Assembly: GCA_021779205.1 (NCBI GenBank)
Contig: JAJYBE010000009.1
Location: forward strand, 1 to 20,902
Length of the DNA stretch: 20,902 nucleotides
Reading direction: 5' to 3'
Origin: a bacterium
Lineage (GTDB): Bacteria; Patescibacteriota; Minisyncoccia; Moranbacterales; UBA2206
Position numbers and translations under genes: made by a program. Positions 6,537 to 13,816 of the stretch are shown here, in pieces (position 1 is the first letter of the stretch; every line of letters begins with the position of its first letter). The notes under the pieces are model-generated. The model was not told where the DNA came from and did not search any database. It saw nothing but the letters and a program-made list of their open reading frames with translations.

Positions 6537-7883
6537 ATGGATATGCAGAAGAGTCAGAATTTATCAGAAGTATGCCAGATTGCTCATAGGATTTACGAGC
6601 TTTATATGTCTGGCAACAGAGAAGGGTTGGAAATTTATTTTCGGGATCAATTGATGATTCCAGCAGCGGAAGCCAAGGCTTTCTCGGAAAAATACAATCC
6701 GCAAAAACCACCAGTGGAAGTTTGCCCGTTGAAGGCTATTAAAGACGGCTGGACTTCATCTCGAATTTTTGCTGAGTTAAGTCTGCAATTTGCCAGTCTT
6801 CATGAGAATTCTCTGTCCAGTGTCTGGCCGAAAAATGTGCTGGCTTGGTGGATTATGAAATCCGTTTTCGGATCTGATGTGTTTGACTTTGAAATCGGAG
6901 ATTCTACTGGGGAAGCGGGGAAAAATGGGATTGAATTTCTGTCTCGTCCTTGCGATGAAGACGGTCGGTTTGTTCCTTTTGGTCTCACGGCACTTGAAGC
7001 AGTTGACATCGAAAGTGTCCCCGCCCATGTTGCTCGCAAAGCAAAAACACTCAAGGAAAAGTTGGGCAAAGAGTGTGGCACCGTGTTGGCAAAAACCCTC
7101 ATTGATGCTGATTTCATTTTTCCGCCAACAAAGGAAATAAATTTATTGGCGAATGTAATGGAACGCGGACTTTCCGGTGAAGAAGTTATTATTACTGGGG
7201 CATTTTGTCCAGATTATGCATATGAGTCAACCGGCGATCTGGATATTCCTTTCCGCTATACTTTTGACAATGTTGGAAGCGGTGTTGGCCTCGTGGCTAA
7301 GCAGTTTGTGCGAACGGTTCCATATATCGCTAATTTTCTGCACAACTTTGGAATTAAGCATCGATTCATTTTTGGAATCGGTGATTTCGAAGCCAATTCG
7401 CAGGAGGTTTTAAGGCGAGTTGGTCTTTCTCGGGAAGAATTCATTTTACGTTGCATTTTGTCTCTGGGTGATTTTAAGAAAGAGCTCGGCGAATTTCTGG
7501 TTGAGTTGCGTCTGTTTGAGCAGGAGTGGGCCAATGGCCGATGGCAAAAATATATCAAAGAAGCTCACTCACGAATGACACAAGGAGACTTTGGAAGTAT
7601 TCAGGTCAACACTGGCAAAAACCCCAGAACAGAAATCATTCAGTTTATTGCAAAATCGAGCGGGAGTTTTTATCGCTCATGGTATGGAAAGGATTTTACT
7701 GACGAGGAACTTGAACAGCTCATTATTTTACAGGGCGCTGAATATGCCGCAATGGGTCGTGTGCTCGGTGAAGATTTTTCCGGAAAACCGTTTCTACAGA
7801 TTGCCGGCGATAGACCAAAGATGCAGGCTTTCAATGCTATGTATTCCAATCACCCAACCATTTGTACTAAGCGAACTTATTGA
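6537..7883 (+). CDS. Unrecognised 448-residue cytoplasmic protein
   Basis: I do not recognise this family. The start has the best Shine-Dalgarno in the window (GGAGG, 9 bp before ATG 6537). It has no TM segment or signal peptide. The N-terminal 100 residues look helical. Conserved-looking patches are FCPDYAYE (223-230), YTFDNVGSGVGLVAKQ (241-256), FGIGDFEANS (279-288), GAEYAAMGR (400-408), and IAGDRPKM (422-429) leading to a C-terminal SNHPTICTKRTY. The Gly-rich and acidic patches in the middle could form a nucleotide or SAM-type pocket, but no textbook motif is met. Seven cysteines are scattered and do not form a CxxC cluster. The gene looks less poor in G+C and has fewer A/T homopolymers than its neighbours. 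It stands behind its own promoter, a structured leader and a small peptide gene, and ends in a strong terminator. An enzyme is likely, but no function is claimed. Confidence 0.85.
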   Translation: MDMQKSQNLSEVCQIAHRIYELYMSGNREGLEIYFRDQLMIPAAEAKAFSEKYNPQKPPVEVCPLKAIKDGWTSSRIFAELSLQFASLHENSLSSVWPKNVLAWWIMKSVFGSDVFDFEIGDSTGEAGKNGIEFLSRPCDEDGRFVPFGLTALEAVDIESVPAHVARKAKTLKEKLGKECGTVLAKTLIDADFIFPPTKEINLLANVMERGLSGEEVIITGAFCPDYAYESTGDLDIPFRYTFDNVGSGVGLVAKQFVRTVPYIANFLHNFGIKHRFIFGIGDFEANSQEVLRRVGLSREEFILRCILSLGDFKKELGEFLVELRLFEQEWANGRWQKYIKEAHSRMTQGDFGSIQVNTGKNPRTEIIQFIAKSSGSFYRSWYGKDFTDEELEQLIILQGAEYAAMGRVLGEDFSGKPFLQIAGDRPKMQAFNAMYSNHPTICTKRTY

Positions 7884-7900
7884 TCTCGGTTCGTTATGTC

Positions 7901-7941
7901 CTGAGCGCTGGATAATTATCCAGCGCTCAGACAAATTTTTT
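7901..7941 (+). terminator. Strong terminator with a perfect 30-bp palindrome
   Basis: CTGAGCGCTGGATAA (7901-7915) is followed without interruption by its exact reverse complement (7916-7930), then ACAAA and a T run (7936-7941). As RNA this folds into a GC-rich stem with a small AU loop before a U tract, so it ends the 6321-7883 transcript. Perfect symmetry would also suit a protein-binding operator, but the T run makes the terminator reading more likely. Confidence 0.88.
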
Positions 7942-7971
7942 GAAATTAAAATTGAAAAGAATTACAGTCTT

Positions 7972-7998
7972 TTGAATTTTGGTTTTAAATTGTATAAT
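7972..7998 (+). promoter_or_regulatory. Putative promoter of the cupin/aminopeptidase pair
   Basis: A perfect TATAAT (7993-7998) lies just after the 7901-7941 terminator, with a TTGAAT -35-like hexamer at 7972-7977 and a 15-bp spacer. The predicted start near 8005 leaves about 29 nt to the cupin ATG at 8034. The -10 is convincing; the -35 is weaker. Confidence 0.45.
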
Positions 7999-8033
7999 TT
8001 AGGAAAGAGGATAATTTTTTAAATCTCAAAAAT

Positions 8034-8378
8034 ATGTTTGTCAAAAAAGAAATGGCAGAGAGTTTTTCAATTCCAGGAGGAACAAAGGGCGCGATTTATC
8101 CCTCAAGTCCAAAAGGCGATCAAACAATTGCCGTGGTTGAGATGGACGGAATATATCCAGAAAAAGGCTATTCTTTGAATGATTTTTGTACAGAAACAAT
8201 TTTTATGCTCGAAGGAAAATTTGAATTGGAAGCGGACGGGAAAAAATATCAGTTGGAAAAAGGCGATCTTTTCATGATTCTGCCAGGAACAAAATATCGA
8301 ATTTCGGGGAAAGGAAAATCAATTGATTTTATTTCTCCTGCTTGGGATAAATCGCAAAACCATATAATTGAAAATTAA
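8034..8378 (+). CDS. Small single-domain cupin protein lacking the usual metal ligands
   Basis: A 114-residue beta-barrel protein of the cupin superfamily. Visible are the first motif, ending in the turn FMLEGKFELEADGKKYQLEKGD (58-78), and the second, GDLFMILPGTKYRISGKG. The classical first motif carries HxH...E and the second a His; here the corresponding region (GYSLNDFCTET, 45-55) lacks the histidines, and after PGT the expected His is replaced by Tyr/Arg. It is therefore probably a non-metal, ligand-binding or structural cupin rather than a dioxygenase or isomerase. The M24 peptidase gene starts 11 bp after its stop, implying co-expression. A promoter-like site precedes it. Substrate unknown. 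Confidence 0.78.
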   Translation: MFVKKEMAESFSIPGGTKGAIYPSSPKGDQTIAVVEMDGIYPEKGYSLNDFCTETIFMLEGKFELEADGKKYQLEKGDLFMILPGTKYRISGKGKSIDFISPAWDKSQNHIIEN

Positions 8379-8389
8379 TTAAAAAAACT

Positions 8390-9505
8390 ATGCCAAAAAT
8401 GATTTTTGCCAATGCTAAAAATAGTGACATGTTTTATGCCACGAGTGCCAGCGCGCATGATCCTTTTTTTTATTTAGATGATGGAAGAAAAAAATATATT
8501 TTTTTGGATCATCGTGAGCTGGGTGTTTTTAAAGAGAAAAATAAGAATGTTGAAATCGAAGCGGTCTTGCTTGATCCGCTGCTCTCGGATGCGATGAAAG
8601 ATAAAAACAAAACCACTCTTTCAAACAAATTGGCACTACTACTTTTAAAAAAATATAAATTAGTTGGAAAAAAAATTCTCGTGCCAACAAGTTTTCCCTT
8701 AGATATGGCTGATTTCTTGCGAACAAAAGGCGTTAAAATTTTTCCACAAAGTTCTTTTTTTCCGGAGCGTACTAGAAAAACAAAAGTTGAGGTTGAATAT
8801 GTGAGAGAAAATATACGGCGACTTTGCAAGGCATTTGATCGAATTGAGGAAATTCTCAAGCAAAGTAAAATTAGGAATAACGAAATTAGATATAAAAATA
8901 AAGCGCTCACAAGCGAAAGTTTGAAATATGAAATTGAATTGGTGCTGATGCGAGAAGGCTTGAATGATATAGAAGGGATGATTGTTTCTTGTGGCGCGCA
9001 GGCGGCTATGCCGCATCATAGTGGCACGGGAATTCTCAGACCGAATGAGACTATTATTTGTGATATTTTTCCCGAGAGTAAAGTCAATCATTATTTCTCT
9101 GATATGACGCGCACCTATGTCAAAGGCACTCCCTCGGCAGAAGTCAGGAAAATGTACGCAGCGGTTCTTGAGGCTCAAGAGAAGGCACTTTTGGCTATTC
9201 GCCCTGGGAAAAGTGGACGAGAAATTTATCAGCTTTGCGTGGACATATTCTTAAAAAGAGGTTTTCACGCAGGGGATCGTGGCTTTATGCATAGTACTGG
9301 GCATGGATTGGGAATTGATATTCACGAGGATCCATATTTAAATAACTATTCGGAGGATTTATTGGAAGAGGGGAATATTTTTTCCATTGAACCTGGTCTA
9401 TATTATCCAGAATTTGGCGGAGTGCGTATCGAAGACCTGACAGTTGTGACAAAAAATGGAAGTGAAAATTTAACAAAACATCATAAGAAATATATTATTG
9501 CGTAA
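8390..9505 (+). CDS. M24 family metallopeptidase, Xaa-Pro aminopeptidase-like
   Basis: A 371-residue cytoplasmic peptidase of the pita-bread fold, cleaving N-terminal residues ahead of proline in peptides. The N-terminal creatinase-like domain (about 1-125) precedes the catalytic domain. The five metal ligands are in place: D225 (ICDIFPES), D238 (FSDMTRT), H305 (HSTGHGLG), E334 (SIEPGLYY) and E348 (RIEDL). The supporting histidine of IHEDP (H312) is also present. Spacing between the first two aspartates is 13 residues, slightly longer than the usual 11. Length matches PepQ/PepP-type enzymes of about 350-370 residues. It forms a two-gene unit with the cupin upstream and ends at a terminator shared with typA. 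A role in peptide recycling is likely; dipeptidase versus aminopeptidase specificity cannot be told from sequence. Confidence 0.9.
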   Translation: MPKMIFANAKNSDMFYATSASAHDPFFYLDDGRKKYIFLDHRELGVFKEKNKNVEIEAVLLDPLLSDAMKDKNKTTLSNKLALLLLKKYKLVGKKILVPTSFPLDMADFLRTKGVKIFPQSSFFPERTRKTKVEVEYVRENIRRLCKAFDRIEEILKQSKIRNNEIRYKNKALTSESLKYEIELVLMREGLNDIEGMIVSCGAQAAMPHHSGTGILRPNETIICDIFPESKVNHYFSDMTRTYVKGTPSAEVRKMYAAVLEAQEKALLAIRPGKSGREIYQLCVDIFLKRGFHAGDRGFMHSTGHGLGIDIHEDPYLNNYSEDLLEEGNIFSIEPGLYYPEFGGVRIEDLTVVTKNGSENLTKHHKKYIIA

Positions 9506-9519
9506 TAATGTTGGTAATA

Positions 9520-9550
9520 AAAAAACTTTCCTCAAAAAGGAAAGTTTTTT
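9520..9550. terminator. Bidirectional intrinsic terminator
   Basis: AAAAAACTTTCC (9520-9531), the loop TCAAAAA and GGAAAGTTTTTT (9539-9550) form a hairpin with an A run on one side and a T run on the other. It therefore serves the plus-strand peptidase gene ending at 9505 and the minus-strand typA gene ending at 9582. Confidence 0.9.
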
Positions 9551-9581
9551 ATCTGCAAGAATTTAAAGCTAGTCTTTATCT

Positions 9582-11369
9582 TTAACCTTTTCTTGATTGT
9601 CTAATTCTTTCAGTTTCGTTTAAGTATTGCTTGCGAAGACGCACGGAAAGCGGGGTGACTTCCAAATATTCATCATCGGCCATTATTTCCAGACCGCGCT
9701 CAAGAGTGATTTTTGTTGGTGGTGTAAGCTGAATAGCCTCATCGGCACCGGAAGAGCGCATATTGCTCATTTGTTTGCCTTTGGTCGGATTGACAGCCAT
9801 ATCTTGACCTTTTGAGGTGTTTCCGATTACCATGCCCTCATAGACTTCAGTTCCCGGTTCAATAAAGAGTGTTCCGCGAGTTTGAAGATTGGCTAAGGAA
9901 AAGCCAAGCGCTTTTCCTGTCGCCATGGAAATCATTGAACCGGTATCGGTTTTTTTGATTTCTCCGGCATATGGCCTAAAGCCAATTACGCGAGAGCAAA
10001 GAATACCTTCTCCTCGCGTGTCAATCATAAACTCTCCGCGATAGCCCAAAATTCCTCTTGTAGGAGCTTCAAATATCATCCGCATTTGATTGCCCGTTTG
10101 TTTCATATTTATCATAATCCCTTTTCTTTTGCCAATTTTTTCGATGACTACACCGGAAGTTTTTTCCGGCACATCGACAGTTAATTCTTCAAATGGCTCT
10201 GATTTTATTCCGTCAATTTCTTTGATAATAACACGCGGTTTTGATACCTGCACTTCAAAGCCTTCCCGACGCATATTTTCCAAAAGAATGGCTACATGTA
10301 ATTCGCCACGACCAAACACTGTGTAATATTCGGAAGTGGAAAAATCAATTTTGAGTCCTACATTAATTTCCAGTTCTTTCAAAAGTCTTTCCTTGATTTG
10401 TTTATTTGTGACCAACTTTCCTTCACGACCGGCAAAAGGGGAATCGTTAACTAAAAAATTTAAAGAAATAGTTGGTTCGTCGATGCTGATATAGGGTAGT
10501 GCCTCTTGTTCGGGGGTGGCGCAAACTGTTTCCCCAATGTCAATTTTAGGAATTCCGGAAATCATAACAATATCTCCAGCGATCGCTTCAGCCACTTCCT
10601 GTCTTCGTGTTCCCATGAAAGAAAAAAGTTTGGTAATTTTTCCCGTTTCGATTGAGCCATCATTTTTTTTAACAGTAAGCGTGTCGCCAGTATGAATTAT
10701 TCCATCATAGATCCGTCCAATTCCCAATCGTCCCAAAAAATTATCATAGCCAAGATTAAAAAGTTGCATTCGCAGAGGCTTGTCATTATTTTCCAGTGGT
10801 GTTGACGGAACGCGGGCGAGAATTGTATCAAGAAGAGGGGATAGATCAGTGGAAATATCGTCCATACGTAATTTGGCAATTCCTTCACGAGCGATAGCAT
10901 AGACGGTGGTAAATTCTAATTGTTCGTCAGTTGCTCCCAAATCCAAAAAAAGCTCAAAAACCTGCTCTTGTACCATATCCGGATCAGCAGCCGGTTTATC
11001 AATTTTATTAATTACCACAATCGGTTTTAGCCCAAGTTCCAATGATTTCTTGAGAACAAATCTGGTTTGGGGCATTGGACCTTCCTGTGCGTCAACCACA
11101 AGAACAACGCTATCAATTGAGCGCAAAACTCGTTCCACTTCCGAACCAAAATCGGCATGTCCAGGCGTGTCAACAATGTTGATTTTGGTATTTTTATAGA
11201 TAATGGCGGCATTTTTGGAATAAATCGTAATGCCTCGTTCTTGCTCCAAAGTGTTGCTGTCCATTGTCGCTCCTTCGCAGACAGCTCCTGTCTGACGCAT
11301 TATTGCATCAGTCAGAGTTGTTTTTCCATGATCCACATGAGCGATAATCGCTATATTTCTAATTTCCAT
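9582..11369 (-). CDS. typA: Ribosome-associated translational GTPase TypA/BipA
   Basis: A full-length 595-residue GTPase of the elongation factor G group. G1 is AHVDHGKTT (10-18), switch I is RGITI (45-49), G3 is DTPGHADF (67-74) and G4 is NKID (121-124). The beta-barrel domain II, the EF-G-like domains and the C-terminal domain with the family's GYRGEFMIDTRGEGIL and NMRSSGADEAIQLTPP blocks follow. The family binds the 70S ribosome and supports large-subunit assembly and stress adaptation. Length matches the usual 600 residues with no truncation. It is transcribed alone, from a good promoter at 11416-11444, and ends at the shared terminator at 9520-9550. Confidence 0.97.
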   Translation of the reverse strand: MEIRNIAIIAHVDHGKTTLTDAIMRQTGAVCEGATMDSNTLEQERGITIYSKNAAIIYKNTKINIVDTPGHADFGSEVERVLRSIDSVVLVVDAQEGPMPQTRFVLKKSLELGLKPIVVINKIDKPAADPDMVQEQVFELFLDLGATDEQLEFTTVYAIAREGIAKLRMDDISTDLSPLLDTILARVPSTPLENNDKPLRMQLFNLGYDNFLGRLGIGRIYDGIIHTGDTLTVKKNDGSIETGKITKLFSFMGTRRQEVAEAIAGDIVMISGIPKIDIGETVCATPEQEALPYISIDEPTISLNFLVNDSPFAGREGKLVTNKQIKERLLKELEINVGLKIDFSTSEYYTVFGRGELHVAILLENMRREGFEVQVSKPRVIIKEIDGIKSEPFEELTVDVPEKTSGVVIEKIGKRKGIMINMKQTGNQMRMIFEAPTRGILGYRGEFMIDTRGEGILCSRVIGFRPYAGEIKKTDTGSMISMATGKALGFSLANLQTRGTLFIEPGTEVYEGMVIGNTSKGQDMAVNPTKGKQMSNMRSSGADEAIQLTPPTKITLERGLEIMADDEYLEVTPLSVRLRKQYLNETERIRQSRKG

Positions 11370-11415
11370 CGCAATATTTTTAGATAAATTTAAATTAACT
11401 TAAAACATAAATTTC

Positions 11416-11444
11416 AGTTTACCCTTAATATGAAGTTTTGTCAA
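11416..11444 (-). promoter_or_regulatory. Promoter of typA
   Basis: On the minus strand a consensus -35 TTGACA (11444-11439) is followed after exactly 17 bp by TAAACT (11421-11416). The predicted start near 11409 gives a leader of about 40 nt before the typA ATG at 11369. Confidence 0.65.
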
Positions 11445-11475
11445 AAATAACATTCGAGATAGCGTCAGGATTGGT

Positions 11476-12594
11476 TTAAACTACTGGATAGCAACGAACA
11501 AAAAGACTGGAGATGGTGATAAGTAAAAGCAGTGATACGGCAAGATAAAAATAATTAAGCCGTTTATTTTTCATAAGATAAAGCGCTGGTCCAAAAAGAA
11601 TGGGAAAAGTAAGAAGCATATAACGATACCAACTGGTGAGAGTACCGCTATAAAGGGCTAAAAATAAAATCATTCCGGTAAAGAGTAAATAGCTTTTTCG
11701 TACGGTTTTCCAAGAAATAATGAACGCGAAAATAGAAAAAAAGAAACTGAAAAGATAAATTAAATACTCGATATTTCCGCCGGAAAAAATATGAGAGCCA
11801 TTAATAAAAAGATAATATTTTGCTTCATTAAAAAGAGCAATAATGGGATTGCCGAAACTTCTTCCCCATGTGCGTTGTGCGATGGCAAAAGCAAATGGTT
11901 CATTAAAATGAATATAGTTATAATAAATAAAAATAAGCACGGAAATCCCCGGAAGGCAAAGAGGAAGCCACTCGAACTTATGCAATATTTTATTCCATTG
12001 CCAGTTAATATTTTCCAAATATTCCATAAATAAAACGGGCATCATTAATGCACCATAGGGCTTGGTGAATGCCAGGAGAGCGGATGATATTCCCGCTAAA
12101 AGCCAGAGCTTTTTTCTTCCTAAATATAAACTGGTAGCGGCTAGTAATACAAAAAGTGATTCGGGATAGACAGTGATTAGATAATAAGAAGATGGAAAAG
12201 ATAAGAAAATTAAAATAATTTGAAAACTTTCTTTTCTGCCATAGTCCAATCGGACAAGGCGATAAATTAATATTGTGGCTAAAAAAGCATAACAAATACT
12301 GAGTAAAAAAGCCATTTTGGGCGGGCGAATGTTGAAGGCGTGGTAGAAAAAATTAATTGTCGCCGGATAAAGTGGCCAGAATGCGGCGGTAGAATTTTTT
12401 TCGGCAGAAAAAGACGTATAACCTTTTTGGGCAATGCCAGTGTACCAAGAAGAATCCCAGCGAAAATAGGGCGGATATTTTTTATAGTAACAATTTTTAA
12501 TGCCGTCCCAATGTGAAAAATTTTGTGAGAAATAGCCAATTAAAAGGAGCAAAATAAGCCAAGGTAAAAAAAGTTTTAAGATGATATTTTTCAT
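11476..12594 (-). CDS. PIG-V-like mannosyltransferase, polytopic membrane protein
   Basis: A 372-residue integral membrane protein with about nine or ten hydrophobic segments. The first extracytoplasmic loop has RWDSSWYTGIAQKGYT (45-60), followed by AAFWPLYP (70-77). This is the pattern WD..WY..IA..GY...FFPLYP typical of PIG-V-type GT-C mannosyltransferases, in which the Asp is thought to act as the catalytic base. Further down, WYRYMLLTFPIL in a late helix is also family-like. Such enzymes transfer a sugar, usually mannose, from a polyprenyl-phosphate donor on the outer face of the membrane. In bacteria lacking GPI anchors the acceptor would be a glycolipid or surface glycan. It is separated by 53 bp from the metallophosphoesterase gene upstream and may share its transcript. 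Acceptor not assignable. Confidence 0.78.
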   Translation of the reverse strand: MKNIILKLFLPWLILLLLIGYFSQNFSHWDGIKNCYYKKYPPYFRWDSSWYTGIAQKGYTSFSAEKNSTAAFWPLYPATINFFYHAFNIRPPKMAFLLSICYAFLATILIYRLVRLDYGRKESFQIILIFLSFPSSYYLITVYPESLFVLLAATSLYLGRKKLWLLAGISSALLAFTKPYGALMMPVLFMEYLENINWQWNKILHKFEWLPLCLPGISVLIFIYYNYIHFNEPFAFAIAQRTWGRSFGNPIIALFNEAKYYLFINGSHIFSGGNIEYLIYLFSFFFSIFAFIISWKTVRKSYLLFTGMILFLALYSGTLTSWYRYMLLTFPILFGPALYLMKNKRLNYFYLAVSLLLLITISSLFVRCYPVV

Positions 12595-12647
12595 AAAAAA
12601 ATATTATATAATGGGCGTAATTTATTTTTTTTAGAATATTTTTATAT

Positions 12648-13799
12648 TTATTTCAATGTAATTACAACAATTTCCGGAATATTACCAAGGCGCATCATTG
12701 GTCCCCATGTGCCAACTCCGTTTGTTACATAAAGGGTATAGTCGCCCATGCGGTGCAATCCATAATCATAACCGTGATAAATTATTTTAGTGATAAAATT
12801 AAAGGGAAAAAGCTGGCCCAAATGAGTGTGTCCGGACAATTGCAGATTGACTCCATTTTTGATTATTTGTGAAATATTGACTGGAGAGTGATAGATAAAA
12901 ATATTTGGCTTTCCAAAAAAATCAGGTTTTAGTTTTTTTAATGTGGCGGGTATATCTTTTTTTTCTCCGCGATCGGGATAGCTAATGCCAATCAACTTGA
13001 GTCCGGAAAGATCAATTACCTCGTCTTGCAGTATGCGCACTTTGGTTTTCTTGAGAACCGCATGCGTTTTTTCTATTCCGAGATATGTCTCATGATTGCC
13101 ATTGACGAAAAAAACTCCCTGGTTTGTTTTGAGATTGTTTAATGATGATGTTAGCGATTCCAAGCTTCCATCCATTCCATCAAATAAATCACCGGTGATA
13201 ACAACCATTTCAGGGTGTTGAGAATTTATTTTATTGACAATCCGTCGTAAAAAATTTGCGCGATAAAGGTGCCCCAAATGCACATCGGAGATATGTACAA
13301 TTTTTTTTGCTTTCCAATTTTCCGGCAAATTAGGAATAGTAACAAAAATATTTTTTATTTTTGGAAAGTAGGCGTTCCAAGTGCCATACAATGAAAGCAG
13401 GAAGGCCAAGGTAAAAAGCGACAATTCAAGTGTTAAAATATTTATATCTAAAACCAATAAATGATTTAACCAAAGAGCAAGCCAAATCGCTATAATTGCC
13501 AGCATCAGATTTGCCAATAATCCCCACCAAAAGCCGGAAAGAAAATAAAAAATTCGCGTAATAATATTTTCTTTCCAGTGGGCGATAATGGAAAATATAA
13601 TAAAACTAATTCCTAGAAAAAATAAAAGAAAAATCAAATAATCTTTGTGTTTATCACTTATGGAAAATAAATGTGTAAGCGAGAAATATAAAAAGAAATG
13701 CGCGCCAAAAAGAGAGACAACAGCAATAGATAGGAGCGATCCGATTTGCAGAAAGATCATTGGGGCGGAATAAAATTTTTTGCGACCTAGTTTTATCAT
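12648..13799 (-). CDS. Membrane-anchored calcineurin-like metallophosphoesterase (YaeI-like)
   Basis: A 383-residue protein with four hydrophobic segments in the first 140 residues and a metallophosphoesterase domain from about 163 to the end. All signature blocks are present: SDVHLG (D172, H174), TGDLFDG (D204), NGNHE (N235, H236), YHSPV (H304) and SGHTHLGQLFP (H324, H326). These build a dinuclear metal centre. The arrangement of four N-terminal helices followed by a VHISDVHLG domain is that of the YaeI/YkuE group, some members of which act on lipid phosphates or UDP-diacylglucosamine-type substrates; the substrate here is unknown. The stop of the ABC-F gene lies 17 bp upstream of its start, so it is probably co-transcribed with it. 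The catalytic domain follows a short linker after the last helix. Confidence 0.88.
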   Translation of the reverse strand: MIKLGRKKFYSAPMIFLQIGSLLSIAVVSLFGAHFFLYFSLTHLFSISDKHKDYLIFLLFFLGISFIIFSIIAHWKENIITRIFYFLSGFWWGLLANLMLAIIAIWLALWLNHLLVLDINILTLELSLFTLAFLLSLYGTWNAYFPKIKNIFVTIPNLPENWKAKKIVHISDVHLGHLYRANFLRRIVNKINSQHPEMVVITGDLFDGMDGSLESLTSSLNNLKTNQGVFFVNGNHETYLGIEKTHAVLKKTKVRILQDEVIDLSGLKLIGISYPDRGEKKDIPATLKKLKPDFFGKPNIFIYHSPVNISQIIKNGVNLQLSGHTHLGQLFPFNFITKIIYHGYDYGLHRMGDYTLYVTNGVGTWGPMMRLGNIPEIVVITLK

Positions 13800-13816
13800 A
13801 AAAACAAAATCCTTTT

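Noticed and set aside
6537..7883. Reading the 448-residue protein as an isocyanide synthase, cyclodipeptide synthase or similar natural-product enzyme
   Set aside because: Single patches are loosely suggestive, but none of the diagnostic motifs of these families is present in order.
7591..8022. A 143-residue plus-strand frame overlapping the end of the 448-residue gene
   Set aside because: It is out of frame with the real gene, crosses the palindromic terminator and resembles no protein; it is a shadow frame.
12595..12647. TATAAT-like sequence on the minus strand before the PIG-V-like gene
   Set aside because: The -10 is present, but no -35 at acceptable spacing is found in this very A/T-rich gap; read-through from the upstream gene is as likely.
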